Positions 38,501-47,475 are shown, counted from the stretch's first letter. The stretch: 64,000 nt of DNA from Paenibacillus melissococcoides (GCA_944800085.1 CALYLO010000001.1:1141001-1205000); one strand, 5' to 3'. Notes: generated by a model from the sequence alone, not told the origin. A program made the numbers and translations.

Positions 38501-39784
38501 ATGGAGAAGCAACCGACGTTCGAACGAGGAACGGTCAACGGGATTCGCATTCACGTCATGCCGACGAAGCGGTTCAAGACCTATGCGATCGCCGTCTACA
38601 TGGGCGCGCCGCTGCAGGAAGACACGGTTACACCGCTGGCGCTGACGCCATTCGTGCTGCGGCGGGGAACGCAAGCGTATCCGGAGACGATCCGGTTCCG
38701 CGAGAGATTGGATGAACTGTATGGAGCCGGATTCGGCTTCGATATCTATAAGCGCGGCGATTATCAAATTGTGCAGTTCCGCATGGATGTCATCAACGAC
38801 GCTTTTGTGCAAGCGGCCGAATCGTTGCTGGAAAAGGCCTTTGAATTTTTGGGAGGATGCATCACAGCGCCGGTGACCCAAGACGGCGTCTTCCGCTCGA
38901 AATATGTAAAGGAAGAAAAAGAAACGCTGACGCAGCGGATTGAAGCGATCGTGAATGACAAAATCCGTTACGCCGCGGAGCGCTGCATCGAAGAAATGTG
39001 CAAGGAGGAGCCGTACCGTCTTCATGCTCTGGGGAACCGACGCGACCTGGAGGGCATCGATGCCGGCTCGCTCTACCGGCATTACCAGGAATGGCTGGAA
39101 CACTCGGCCATCGACGTGTATGTGATCGGGGATACGAGCCTTGAGGAGGTCGAACGGCTGGTCAAGGATTCCTTCCGCATCAACCGCGCAGGGGAGACGC
39201 CTTATGCCCGTTCGATTCCGGTGCCGCGCACGGGAGAACCGAACACGGTCGTTGAGAGGCTGGAAGTGACCCAGGGCAAGCTCAATCTCGGGCTCCGCTC
39301 CACGATAACCTACGCCGATGACGCGTACCCTGCCGCCCTGCTGTTCAACGGCGTGCTTGGCGGATACCCGCATTCGAAGCTGTTCATTAATGTCAGAGAA
39401 AAGAACAGTCTGGCTTACTACGCATCGTCGCGGCTGGATGGGCATAAAGGGATCTGCGCCATCCAATCGGGAATTGAATTCCAGAATTATGAGAAAGCGA
39501 AGCAGATCATTCTGGAGCAGATCGAAGCGATGAAGGCGGGACGCATCGACGATAAGGAACTGCAGCAGACGAAGGCGATGATTGCCAATCAATTGCGGGA
39601 AATCGGGGATTCCGCCTTCGAAATGATCGGGTTCGATTTCAACCGCGTGCTGTCGGGCAAGGAGCGGACGACATCGCAATTGATCGCCGCTACGGAGCAG
39701 ATGGAGGCCTCAGCCATCCAAGCCGCCGCCGAAACGTTTCATGTCGACACGATTTATTTCTTGCGCAACCGGGAGGAGGTATAA
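38501..39784 (+). CDS. ymfF: M16-family protein lacking the zinc motif (YmfF type)
   Basis: 427-aa pitrilysin-fold protein. Where HxxEH is expected it reads LALTPFVLRRGT, so it should be catalytically inactive and act as partner to the following active M16 enzyme, as proposed for paired M16 peptidases. The C-terminal half retains GGYPHSKLFINVREKNSLAYYASS. ATG 38501 follows AAAAGGGG; the frame is open upstream but without support. Four bases separate it from the next gene. Confidence 0.87.
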   Translation: MEKQPTFERGTVNGIRIHVMPTKRFKTYAIAVYMGAPLQEDTVTPLALTPFVLRRGTQAYPETIRFRERLDELYGAGFGFDIYKRGDYQIVQFRMDVINDAFVQAAESLLEKAFEFLGGCITAPVTQDGVFRSKYVKEEKETLTQRIEAIVNDKIRYAAERCIEEMCKEEPYRLHALGNRRDLEGIDAGSLYRHYQEWLEHSAIDVYVIGDTSLEEVERLVKDSFRINRAGETPYARSIPVPRTGEPNTVVERLEVTQGKLNLGLRSTITYADDAYPAALLFNGVLGGYPHSKLFINVREKNSLAYYASSRLDGHKGICAIQSGIEFQNYEKAKQIILEQIEAMKAGRIDDKELQQTKAMIANQLREIGDSAFEMIGFDFNRVLSGKERTTSQLIAATEQMEASAIQAAAETFHVDTIYFLRNREEV

Positions 39785-39787
39785 GGC

Positions 39788-41071
39788 ATGGAACAACGCC
39801 GTTATTCCCAACTACAAGAAACGCTCTATTACGAGCGGATGGACAATGGGCTGGACGTCTATGTGCTGCCGAAGCCGGGCTTCCAGAAGACGTACGCGTC
39901 CTTTTCAACCAAGTACGGCTCGATCGACAATCACTTTCGGGTAGTGGGACAGGAGGCCGTCAAGGTTCCGGATGGGATTGCCCATTTCCTGGAGCATAAA
40001 ATGTTCGAAGAACCGGAAGGCGACATCTTCGCCACCTTTGCGGAGCAGGGAGCTTCGGCCAATGCGTTCACGACATTCGATCGGACCGTCTATTTATTCT
40101 CATCCACCAGCGATATTGAGAAAAATGTCGAAACGCTTGTCGATTTCGTGCAGCGTCCTTATTTTACCGATGAAAATGTGGAGAAAGAAAAGGGAATTAT
40201 CGCTCAGGAAATCAATATGTACCGCGATAATCCAACCTGGCGCGTCTACTTCGGGCTCATTGAGGCGATGTATCAGGTTCATCCCGTCCATATCGACATC
40301 GCCGGCACGGTAGAATCGATCGGCACCATAACGAAAGAAACGCTCTATACATGCTACCATACGTTCTATCACCCGACCAATATGCTGCTCTTTATCGTCG
40401 GTGGCGTCGATCCGGAGCGGATGATGGCCTTAATACGCGAGAACCAGGCCCGCAAATCATTCGAGCCGCAGGGCAAAATCGAACGTATTTTTGACATGGA
40501 GCCGGAGACGGTGCGCGAGCCCCGCATAGTAGCGAAGCTGCCGGTCTCGCTGCCGCGCTGCTACTTCGGCTGCAAGGAGCCGAAGCCCGGCTTGAACGGG
40601 CGTGCGCTGCTGGAATACGAAATCGCGACGCGGATCATGATGGATCTGCTCCTTGGATCCAGCTCGGCCATGAACCAGATTTTATACGAGGAAGGGCTGA
40701 CGACGGATTCCTTCGGAAGCGAGTTCAACTGCAGCCCGGATTACGCCTTCTCGGTAATGGGAGGCGAGACGAAGGATCCGGATCGTCTGGTGGAGCGGGT
40801 CCGCGAACTGGTGGACGATGCGAAGATGACGGGGTTTGAGCCGGCTTCCTTCGAGCGCATCCGCAGCAAAGCGATCGGCGCCTACTTGCGAATGCTGAAT
40901 TCGCCAGAGACCATTGCGAATGAATTCACGAAGTTTAAGTTCCGGGATGCGGATTTATTTGATATACTTTCCGTATACGAATCGCTGACACTGGAACAGA
41001 TTCACCAACGGCTGCAGGATCATTTCGATTGGAACCGTCTGGCGATCTCGATCGTCGAGAAGCCGGATTGA
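39788..41071 (+). CDS. ymfH: M16-family zinc peptidase (YmfH type)
   Basis: 427-aa peptidase with HFLEH (about 66-70) and the distal Glu in IIAQEINMYRDNP. It is adjacent to an inactive M16 homologue; the two are the same length and probably form a heterodimer like other two-subunit M16 proteases. Substrate unknown. ATG start after GGGAGGAGGT. Confidence 0.9.
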   Translation: MEQRRYSQLQETLYYERMDNGLDVYVLPKPGFQKTYASFSTKYGSIDNHFRVVGQEAVKVPDGIAHFLEHKMFEEPEGDIFATFAEQGASANAFTTFDRTVYLFSSTSDIEKNVETLVDFVQRPYFTDENVEKEKGIIAQEINMYRDNPTWRVYFGLIEAMYQVHPVHIDIAGTVESIGTITKETLYTCYHTFYHPTNMLLFIVGGVDPERMMALIRENQARKSFEPQGKIERIFDMEPETVREPRIVAKLPVSLPRCYFGCKEPKPGLNGRALLEYEIATRIMMDLLLGSSSAMNQILYEEGLTTDSFGSEFNCSPDYAFSVMGGETKDPDRLVERVRELVDDAKMTGFEPASFERIRSKAIGAYLRMLNSPETIANEFTKFKFRDADLFDILSVYESLTLEQIHQRLQDHFDWNRLAISIVEKPD

Positions 41072-41187
41072 AGCATGAATATACTTCGAAAGGCGTTGCT
41101 CTTCGAAGGTGAAGGAGGAAGGCGTGCCTGGCGGGCGCGCCTTCTGTTCTGATTGCCGGTCGGCGGGAACAAAGGAGTGCATGACAG

Positions 41188-41934
41188 ATGAAAGCATTGG
41201 CAGACACCTCGGTGCTCATTACCGGAGCAAGCCGCGGCATTGGCGCCGCGATTGCGCACAGGTTCGCCTCCGTCGGAATGAAGGTTATCATCCATTACTT
41301 GAACTCGCATGAAGCCGCCAACGAAGTCGCGAGAACCTGTCTTGCATACGGCAGTGAGGCCATTACGATTCGCGCCGATCTGCGTTCGGCCGAACAGATC
41401 GACCGCATGAAGTCCAAGCTGGACGAGCTGGGGTTTACGCCCGACATTTTGGTGAACAATGCGGGAACCGCCTATTACGGTCTGTTCACCGATGTGACGG
41501 AGGAGGAGTGGGACGATTGCATGAACATCAATCTGAAGGGCATGTTCCTCTGCACCCAGCGTTTCGCCCCGCATATGATTTCGCAAAAGTACGGACGCAT
41601 TATCAACGTTTCCTCGGTATGGGGTATTACGGGCGCTTCATGCGAAGTGATGTATTCCACGGCCAAAGGAGGCGTCAATGCCTTCACGAAATCATTGGCC
41701 AAGGAGCTGGCTCCGTCCGGCGTCACCGTGAATGCCGTCGCTCCCGGGGCCGTGGATACCGATATGATGAAGCATTTGGATACGTCGGAACGGAGCGCTC
41801 TGGAGGAAGATATTCCTGCTGGCCGGTTAGGCACGCCGGATGAAATTGCTTCGCTCGTTTATTTTCTGGCTCTGCCGGAATCCGGCTACATTACCGGGCA
41901 AATCATCAGTCCGAACGGGGGCTGGCAGACGTAA
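41188..41934 (+). CDS. ymfI: SDR-family reductase YmfI (EF-P 5-aminopentanone reductase)
   Basis: Short-chain dehydrogenase with the Rossmann motif GASRGIGAA, NNAG, a catalytic Ser/Tyr/Lys set ending in YSTAKGG, and a C-terminal ITGQIISPNGGW. B. subtilis YmfI reduces 5-aminopentanone on lysine of elongation factor P; synteny with ymfF, ymfH and ymfJ supports the same role. A FabG-type ketoacyl reductase is the alternative. 248 aa; ribosome site AAAGGAG. Confidence 0.85.
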   Translation: MKALADTSVLITGASRGIGAAIAHRFASVGMKVIIHYLNSHEAANEVARTCLAYGSEAITIRADLRSAEQIDRMKSKLDELGFTPDILVNNAGTAYYGLFTDVTEEEWDDCMNINLKGMFLCTQRFAPHMISQKYGRIINVSSVWGITGASCEVMYSTAKGGVNAFTKSLAKELAPSGVTVNAVAPGAVDTDMMKHLDTSERSALEEDIPAGRLGTPDEIASLVYFLALPESGYITGQIISPNGGWQT

Positions 41935-42035
41935 CCCGCCAGGCAGCCAGCTTGCTCCATGCATAATTCATGCTCCGGAGGACCATATTACGACTGTTGA
42001 CGCATTATTTTAATTAGCCACAAGGAGGCGTTCTC

Positions 42036-42290
42036 ATGTCATCTGTACTGAAAAATTTCGACACGTGGAAAAAGTTTCTCGGCGAGCGCGTCAAGCAGGC
42101 AAAAGGACTGGGAATGAGTGAGGACACCATCTCTAACCTGGCCTATGAAATCGGTTCTTTCCTGGAGGAAAAGGTCGACCCGCAAAGTCAGGAAAACCGG
42201 GCGTTGAAGGAATTGTGGGAAGTCGGGACCGAGCAGGAGCGGAAGGTGCTGGCAAGCTTGATGGTCAAATTGGCGGAACGCCATAGTTAA
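42036..42290 (+). CDS. ymfJ: DUF3243 protein YmfJ
   Basis: 84-aa soluble protein of the YmfJ/DUF3243 family, with FDTWKKFLGERVKQAKGLGM near the N terminus and a C-terminal helix ending in LVKLAERHS region. ATG after AAGGAGG. Found next to ymfI and ymfK across Bacillales. Function unknown. Confidence 0.87.
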   Translation: MSSVLKNFDTWKKFLGERVKQAKGLGMSEDTISNLAYEIGSFLEEKVDPQSQENRALKELWEVGTEQERKVLASLMVKLAERHS

Positions 42291-42305
42291 AAAGCACTGT
42301 TGAAT

Positions 42306-42345
42306 AAAGGAAGGAAGTTCTGAAAAGAGCTTTCTTTCTTTTCAT
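42306..42345 (+). terminator. Probable terminator after ymfJ
   Basis: AAAGGAAGGAAGTTCT (42306-42321) pairs with AGAGCTTTCTTTCTTT (42326-42341) through several G:U pairs; the 3' arm is itself T-rich. Confidence 0.65.
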
Positions 42346-42371
42346 CTCAAAAAAATATGATCGGGAATACA

Positions 42372-42400
42372 TGTCACATAAGCTGACAATCTGCTATAAT
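42372..42400 (+). promoter_or_regulatory. Sigma-A promoter upstream of ymfK
   Basis: Extended -10 TGCTATAAT (TATAAT at 42395-42400) with a weak -35, TGTCAC, 17 bases upstream. Confidence 0.6.
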
Positions 42401-42413
42401 GGATATGTCCGCC

Positions 42414-42439
42414 AAGCGGTAATTTTGTGACCGCTTTTT
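42414..42439 (+). terminator. Promoter-proximal terminator (candidate attenuator) before ymfK
   Basis: AAGCGGT (42414-42420) pairs perfectly with ACCGCTT (42430-42436), followed by TTT and CTT. The stem begins about 7 bases after the transcription start predicted from the TATAAT at 42395 and ends about 90 bases before the ymfK ATG. Confidence 0.7.
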
Positions 42440-42528
42440 CTTATTTGTTCGGTGAAGCCAGGTGGAATTTGCGTGCCGAGTATTGTAGAATGAAAACGGC
42501 GGAACTGTAACCGCGGACGAGGTGCGTC

Positions 42529-43293
42529 ATGGAGTACAAACAGTGGTATATGGAATATAAAATACATAAAAACCGCCCGGGATTGCTGGGAGACATCGCA
42601 TCGCTGCTAGGGATGCTGGAGGTCAACATTTTGACCATTAACGGGGTTGAAGATAAGACCAGAGGCATGCTTCTACAGACCGATGACGACGAGAAAATCG
42701 AAGTCATGGGCAAGATGTTGAAAAAAGTAGACAACATTACGGTGTCCGCGCTGCGGCAGCCTCGGCTGGTCGATATTTTGGCCGTGCGCCACGGCCGCTA
42801 TATCGAGCGGGATTCGGACGATCGGAAGACGTTCCGCTTTACCCGGGACGAACTTGGCTTGCTCGTTGACTTCCTCGGCGAAATATTCAAGCGCGACGGC
42901 CATCAGGTGATTGGCGTTCGCGGCATGCCGCGGGTAGGCAAGACCGAGTCCATCATTGCGGGAAGCGTCTGTTCCATGAAGCGCTGGTCCTTCGTCTCCT
43001 CGACGCTTCTGCGCCAGACGGTGCGGAGCCAGATGTCCGAGGACGAGATGAACGTCAACAATATTTTCATTATAGACGGGATCGTGAGCACCATTCGGTC
43101 CAATGAGCGCCACGCGGCCTTGCTGCAGGAAATACTCGGGATGCCATCGACGAAGGTTATCGAGCATCCGGATATATTCATGAAGGAAACCCGCTACGAT
43201 TATGATTTCTTCGATTATATTATTGAACTGCGGAACAGCCCGGACGAAGAGATTACATATGAATCTTTTACGGCGAATTATTATGATTTTTGA
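42529..43293 (+). CDS. ymfK: DUF3388 protein YmfK: ACT-like domain plus P-loop motifs
   Basis: 254-aa soluble protein. Residues about 8-75 look like an ACT domain (HKNRPGLLGDIASLLG, then VNILTINGVEDKTRGM). Residues 132-139, GMPRVGKT, fit Walker A, and NIFIIDG (178-184) fits Walker B, suggesting an NTP-binding C-terminal domain. ATG 42529 has only a weak ribosome site (GACGAGGTG). Conserved next to ymfJ and rodZ in Bacillales; biological role unknown. Confidence 0.87.
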   Translation: MEYKQWYMEYKIHKNRPGLLGDIASLLGMLEVNILTINGVEDKTRGMLLQTDDDEKIEVMGKMLKKVDNITVSALRQPRLVDILAVRHGRYIERDSDDRKTFRFTRDELGLLVDFLGEIFKRDGHQVIGVRGMPRVGKTESIIAGSVCSMKRWSFVSSTLLRQTVRSQMSEDEMNVNNIFIIDGIVSTIRSNERHAALLQEILGMPSTKVIEHPDIFMKETRYDYDFFDYIIELRNSPDEEITYESFTANYYDF

Positions 43294-43343
43294 ATAGGAT
43301 GAAAGCACCAACCGGAGAGAGATTTTGCGCAGGAGGTGAAAAT

Positions 43344-44255
43344 GTGTCGGAATTGGGGCAGTTGTTAAAAAAGGCCAGGCTGGAGAAGGGCCTCACGCTG
43401 GATGACGTGCAAGAAGCGACCAAAATCCGGAAACGTTATCTGGAAGCGATAGAAGAAGGGGATTACAAAGTGCTGCCGGGCTCGTTCTACGTGCGCGCCT
43501 TCATCAAGACGTACGCAGAGACGGTGGGCTTGAATCCGGATGAGCTCCTGCAATTTTATCGCAATGATATTCCTGCTCCGGAAGTGGAGACCACGGTGGA
43601 GCCGATGATTCGGAAGAAGCGCCGTGCGGTTCATTCGGACAAATTCGGGCGTTGGGCGACGACCATTCTGATGTGGTCGTTTTTGGCCCTGATCATTGTG
43701 ATTATTTATTTTTATGTGGTGAACAACAAGACGCCGGATAATCAGACATCTGACAATTCGGGGATTATAAGCGGCACTCCGGGGCAGACCACACCGGGCA
43801 GCGGGACACAGACTCCATCCCCGGGCAGCGGCGGCGGAACCAAGGAACCGGAGACGACGGAGCCGCCGGTTGAGCCGGAGAAGGAGCCTATCGTCGCGCG
43901 CACGTCGGCGAACGGATACGAATATGCCGTCGCGTCGCCGGAAGGCGGCAAGGCGGAAGCCGAGATTGCCGCTACGGGCCGAAGCTGGATCTCGGTGCGG
44001 GAAGGAAGCGGCCAAGGCAAGATCTTGTTCGAGAACACGGTTGACGCGGATTTCAAGCAGACCTTCGAAATCCCGGAAGCGGGATTGTATTTCCGATCCG
44101 GTAGAACGGACAATACATCCATTACGGTCTTTGGCCAGACGCTGGATGACGGTAATTCCGCCAATAACCCAACCAATGTCATCGTCAAGGTCGTCTCCTA
44201 TGAAGAAGCGGAGAAGCTGGCGGCAGAGGGCGGAGACGCTTCCGGAGACCAATAA
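43344..44255 (+). CDS. rodZ: RodZ-like helix-turn-helix membrane protein (YmfM)
   Basis: Cytoskeleton-linked morphogenesis protein. HTH_25 domain (residues 1-70: LLKKARLEKGLTLDDVQEAT), a basic stretch, one transmembrane helix (about 107-130: TTILMWSFLALIIVIIYFYV), a Gly/Pro/Thr-rich linker and an extracellular DUF4115 beta domain (about 190-295). 303 aa from GTG 43344, placed after AGGAGGTGA. The in-frame upstream ATGs overlap the ymfK end and precede the ribosome site. Confidence 0.92.
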   Translation: MSELGQLLKKARLEKGLTLDDVQEATKIRKRYLEAIEEGDYKVLPGSFYVRAFIKTYAETVGLNPDELLQFYRNDIPAPEVETTVEPMIRKKRRAVHSDKFGRWATTILMWSFLALIIVIIYFYVVNNKTPDNQTSDNSGIISGTPGQTTPGSGTQTPSPGSGGGTKEPETTEPPVEPEKEPIVARTSANGYEYAVASPEGGKAEAEIAATGRSWISVREGSGQGKILFENTVDADFKQTFEIPEAGLYFRSGRTDNTSITVFGQTLDDGNSANNPTNVIVKVVSYEEAEKLAAEGGDASGDQ

Positions 44256-44405
44256 AGAAATCGTAACCCGCTTGGAATCGAAGCCTGTTTGAAGTCAAGC
44301 GCGATAATGCCCAGGGCTGCATCCACTATCGCATAATCGCATCTGAACGGGAGAGAATAATTGTAGCGGCGTGCGTTTAATCTCTCCGGAAGCGAGGTGT
44401 TGAAC

Positions 44406-44570
44406 ATGGCAGTAAGTTGGATCGTTACAGGCGCGGGTGTCATTGTGACCTTGTTGGGTTATTACTTGACTCCGGGCGCATGGGGTTACGGAATTTTGGG
44501 ATTCGGGCTGGCACATATTGTGCTTGGCGTGCTGGATATGTTCCGGGCGCCTTCACGCAGCCGTTATTGA
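44406..44570 (+). CDS. Small membrane protein, 54 aa
   Basis: A 54-codon ORF starting MAVSWIVTGAGVIV and ending in APSRSRY, with two hydrophobic segments (about 5-21 and 27-44) and a basic C terminus. GAGGTG at 44394-44399 lies 6 bases before the ATG. Between rodZ and yajQ. I do not recognise a named family; the hydrophobic pattern and good ribosome site argue that it is translated. Confidence 0.75.
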   Translation: MAVSWIVTGAGVIVTLLGYYLTPGAWGYGILGFGLAHIVLGVLDMFRAPSRSRY

Positions 44571-44684
44571 ATGCCGTTAACGGCACAGGCATTCCTTTAT
44601 GCTGACCAGCGGAGGAGTGCCTTTGTGCTGTACATATTCAAGTAGAGATTGTTCATGCACTTTGAGGGAAAGGGAGAGATGAAC

Positions 44685-45173
44685 ATGGCCGAGTACTCAT
44701 TTGATATCGTATCGAAGATGGATATGCAGGAGCTGAATAACGCTGTCCAGCAAGCGATGAAGGAGATCGGGGGACGGTATGATTTCAAGGGCAGCCAAAG
44801 CGACATTTCGCTGGACAAAAATGAAATGGTTGTCTTGTCCGACGACGAATATAAGCTGAAGAGCGTGCTCGATATTTTGCAGTCGAAAATGATCAAACGG
44901 GGATTGTCTCCCAAAAACATGCAGTATGGAAAAATCGAGCCGGCTTCGGGCGGTACGGTTCGTCAACGCATCCAGCTCAAGCAAGGCATCGACCAGGACA
45001 TTGCCAAAAAAATCAACATCTTGATTCGAGACTCCAAGCTGAAGGTGAAAAGTCAAATTCAGGGCGATCAGCTTCGGGTAAGCGGAAAAAACAAAGATGA
45101 TTTGCAGGCCGTTATGCAATTGCTGAGAGAGGCCGATATTCCATTGGATTTGCAATTTACGAATTATCGTTAA
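44685..45173 (+). CDS. yajQ: YajQ-family nucleotide-binding protein
   Basis: Two ferredoxin-like domains; YajQ proteins bind cyclic di-GMP or other nucleotides and RNA in characterised members. SFDIVSKMD at the start, [19 protein letters not shown], and LQLKQGI-type core seen as [17 protein letters not shown]. 162 aa from ATG 44685, after AGGGAGAG; ATG 44679 is too close to that site. The target in this organism is unknown. Confidence 0.92.
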   Translation: MAEYSFDIVSKMDMQELNNAVQQAMKEIGGRYDFKGSQSDISLDKNEMVVLSDDEYKLKSVLDILQSKMIKRGLSPKNMQYGKIEPASGGTVRQRIQLKQGIDQDIAKKINILIRDSKLKVKSQIQGDQLRVSGKNKDDLQAVMQLLREADIPLDLQFTNYR

Positions 45174-45198
45174 AGCTAAGCCCATCATCCCTGTCTAT

Positions 45199-45231
45199 AG
45201 GAGAGAGATGCTGGGCTTCTCCTGTTTTTTT
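45199..45231 (+). terminator. Intrinsic terminator after yajQ
   Basis: AGGAGA (45199-45204) pairs with TCTCCT (45218-45223), then G and a seven-T run. An alternative stem, AAGCCCA (45178-45184) with TGGGCTT (45212-45218), would compete with it. Confidence 0.8.
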
Positions 45232-45258
45232 GACGAGGAATGAAGCGTGTATTATACT
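45230..45258 (+). promoter_or_regulatory. Sigma-A promoter for rimO-pgsA
   Basis: TTGACG (45230-45235), a 17-base spacer and TATACT (45253-45258). The -35 starts inside the U-tract of the yajQ terminator. It would give a leader of about 180 bases containing an AGGCG/CGCCT hairpin near 45273-45293. Confidence 0.8.
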
Positions 45259-45442
45259 GATGAGATAGAAAAGGCGTTTAAATATCGCCTCTTATTGCTA
45301 GAATAAATATAAATGGACAGGTTATAAAGATACGTAACATCTATAATCGTTCTTGAACCGCCATACAATTTCATTGCTTATTCAAGAGCCTTTTTATACG
45401 GCCTTTATTATTGCTGCTGCAGATGGGTTGGGGGATGTATAC

Positions 45443-46771
45443 ATGACAGAACAAATCAAAATCGTAACGCTGGGCTGCGACAAAAACTTGGTGGATTCCG
45501 AGATTATGTCCGGAATAATGGATCAGTACGGGCATGAACTGGTAGAGAATGCGGAGGATGCAACCGTCATTATTGTCAATACTTGCGGGTTCATCGATGC
45601 AGCGAAGGAAGAATCGGTCAATACGATTTTGGAACTGGCAGACTTGAAGGAGACCGCCCGCCTGAAGGCGCTCATCGTCTCCGGATGTCTGACGCAGCGA
45701 TACAAGGAGCAATTATTGGAGGAAATGCCGGAAATCGACGGCATCGTCGGCACGGGGGACTTCCATAAAATTAACGATATCGTCGCTGAAGCGCTCCAAG
45801 GCAAGAAGCCGGTCCGCGTCGGCAATCCGGTATTCAACTATGAACAGATCTTGCCGCGCAAAGTCGCGACGCCTCGCTACACCGCTTATGTCAAAATCGC
45901 GGAGGGCTGCGATAACAATTGCACCTTCTGCAGCATTCCGATTATGCGCGGCAAATTCCGCAGCCGCTCGATGGAATCGATTCTGGCCGAGGCGAAGCAG
46001 CTTGCGGAGCAAGGCGTGAAGGAGATCAGCCTGATCGCCCAAGACTCCACCAACTACGGCGTCGATCTGTACGACGGCTTCAAGCTGCCGGAATTAATGA
46101 ACAAAGTAAGCGAGGTGCCTGGCGTCGAGTGGGTTCGTCTGCATTATGCGTATCCGGGATTTTTCACGGAAGAGCTGATCGACACGATCGCCATGAATCC
46201 GAAGATCTGCAAGTATGTCGATATGCCGCTGCAGCATAGCGAAGACACGGTTCTGAAGCGGATGCGCCGGCCAGGCCGCCAGCGCGATTCCCGCGAGCTG
46301 GTTCGCAAAATCCGGGCGCGGATTCCGGAAGTGGCCCTCCGCACCTCGATTATCGTTGGTTTTCCGGGCGAGACGGACGAAGATTTTGAAAATTTGGCTT
46401 CCTTCGTGCGCGAGATGAAATTCGATCGCCTCGGCGTCTTCACTTATTCGCCGGAAGAAGGCACGGCGGCAACGCGCCTTCCGGATCATGTGCCGGATGA
46501 AGTGAAGGAATGGCGCGCGAATACCCTGATGGAGATCCAGCGCGAAGTGTCGAAGAACGTGAACGAGCGCCACATCGGCCGCACGCTGGACGTGCTGGTT
46601 GAGCGTTATGACGGCCGCAACGACGTATATATCGGACGTTCGCAGTACGATGCGCCGGAGATAGACGGTGAGGTGTTCATCTCGAACTGCAATGTTAACA
46701 TCGGGGAGATCGCCAAAGTCAAAATTACGCACGCACTCGAATTTGATTTGGCCGGGGAGGGTGTCTTGTGA
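45443..46771 (+). CDS. rimO: Ribosomal protein S12 methylthiotransferase RimO
   Basis: Radical-SAM enzyme that methylthiolates an Asp of S12. The N-terminal MTTase domain has three cysteines (GCDKN, NTCGF, SGCLTQ). The radical-SAM cluster is CDNNCTFC (about 156-163), and a C-terminal TRAM domain follows. 442 aa from ATG 45443, after TTGGGGGA; the in-frame ATG 45353 has no ribosome site. The stop overlaps pgsA (GTGA). Confidence 0.95.
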   Translation: MTEQIKIVTLGCDKNLVDSEIMSGIMDQYGHELVENAEDATVIIVNTCGFIDAAKEESVNTILELADLKETARLKALIVSGCLTQRYKEQLLEEMPEIDGIVGTGDFHKINDIVAEALQGKKPVRVGNPVFNYEQILPRKVATPRYTAYVKIAEGCDNNCTFCSIPIMRGKFRSRSMESILAEAKQLAEQGVKEISLIAQDSTNYGVDLYDGFKLPELMNKVSEVPGVEWVRLHYAYPGFFTEELIDTIAMNPKICKYVDMPLQHSEDTVLKRMRRPGRQRDSRELVRKIRARIPEVALRTSIIVGFPGETDEDFENLASFVREMKFDRLGVFTYSPEEGTAATRLPDHVPDEVKEWRANTLMEIQREVSKNVNERHIGRTLDVLVERYDGRNDVYIGRSQYDAPEIDGEVFISNCNVNIGEIAKVKITHALEFDLAGEGVL

Positions 46772-47346
46772 ATCTGGCGAACAAGATCACGTTAACTCGC
46801 ATATTTCTTGTGCCGATCATGATGTTCTTCTTGCTGGTGAATTTTGATTATTTGCCGCCGATTCAGATAGAAGACTTCTATATTACGTACAACCAGATTA
46901 TCGCGGCCCTTATCTTCATTATTGCGGCCAGCACCGATGGCGTGGACGGGTATATCGCCCGCAAGCGCAAAATGGTGACGAATCTGGGCAAGCTGCTTGA
47001 TCCGTTGGCAGACAAGCTGCTGGTAGCCGCCGTGCTCATTTCGCTGGTCGAGATGGGCAAATGCGACGCTCTGATCGCGATCGTCATCATTAGCCGCGAG
47101 TTCGCCGTCACGGGGCTTCGCCAGGTAGCTCTGCTGGAAGGAACGGTCATGGCCGCGAGCAAATGGGGGAAATGGAAAACGGCTACCCAAATTACCGCTA
47201 TCGTCGCGATGCTGCTGAACAATTTTCCGTTTGTTCTCGTGGGCATTCCGTTCGACGTGATCTCTACCTGGATCGCTGCTATCATTACGATCTATTCGGG
47301 TATTGATTATTTTGTCAAAAATAAAAGTGTGCTTCATTTTTCGTAG
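46768..47346 (+). CDS. pgsA: CDP-diacylglycerol-glycerol-3-phosphate 3-phosphatidyltransferase
   Basis: Membrane enzyme of phosphatidylglycerol synthesis, using the CDP-diacylglycerol made by CdsA. The CDP-alcohol phosphotransferase signature DG-x2-AR-x8-G-x3-D-x3-D is complete within DGVDGYIARKR and GKLLDPLADK (about 57-83). 192 aa with several transmembrane segments. GTG start overlapping the rimO stop. Confidence 0.95.
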   Translation: MNLANKITLTRIFLVPIMMFFLLVNFDYLPPIQIEDFYITYNQIIAALIFIIAASTDGVDGYIARKRKMVTNLGKLLDPLADKLLVAAVLISLVEMGKCDALIAIVIISREFAVTGLRQVALLEGTVMAASKWGKWKTATQITAIVAMLLNNFPFVLVGIPFDVISTWIAAIITIYSGIDYFVKNKSVLHFS

Positions 47347-47360
47347 CCTGTCTGCAGGAC

Positions 47361-47410
47361 AATAGGCGCTTTTTCCCGTCTGGACCAGTGTGGAAAAAGG
47401 CCTATTTTTT
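47361..47410 (+). terminator. Intrinsic terminator after pgsA
   Basis: AATAGGC (47361-47367) pairs with GCCTATT (47400-47406), continued inside by CTTTTTCC with GGAAAAAG, and followed by T residues to 47410. Confidence 0.92.
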
Positions 47411-47475
47411 CTTGGATGGAGCACGGTATCATTCGAAACGTGCACTTATGCTGAACAGAAAAGGGATGATGTAGG

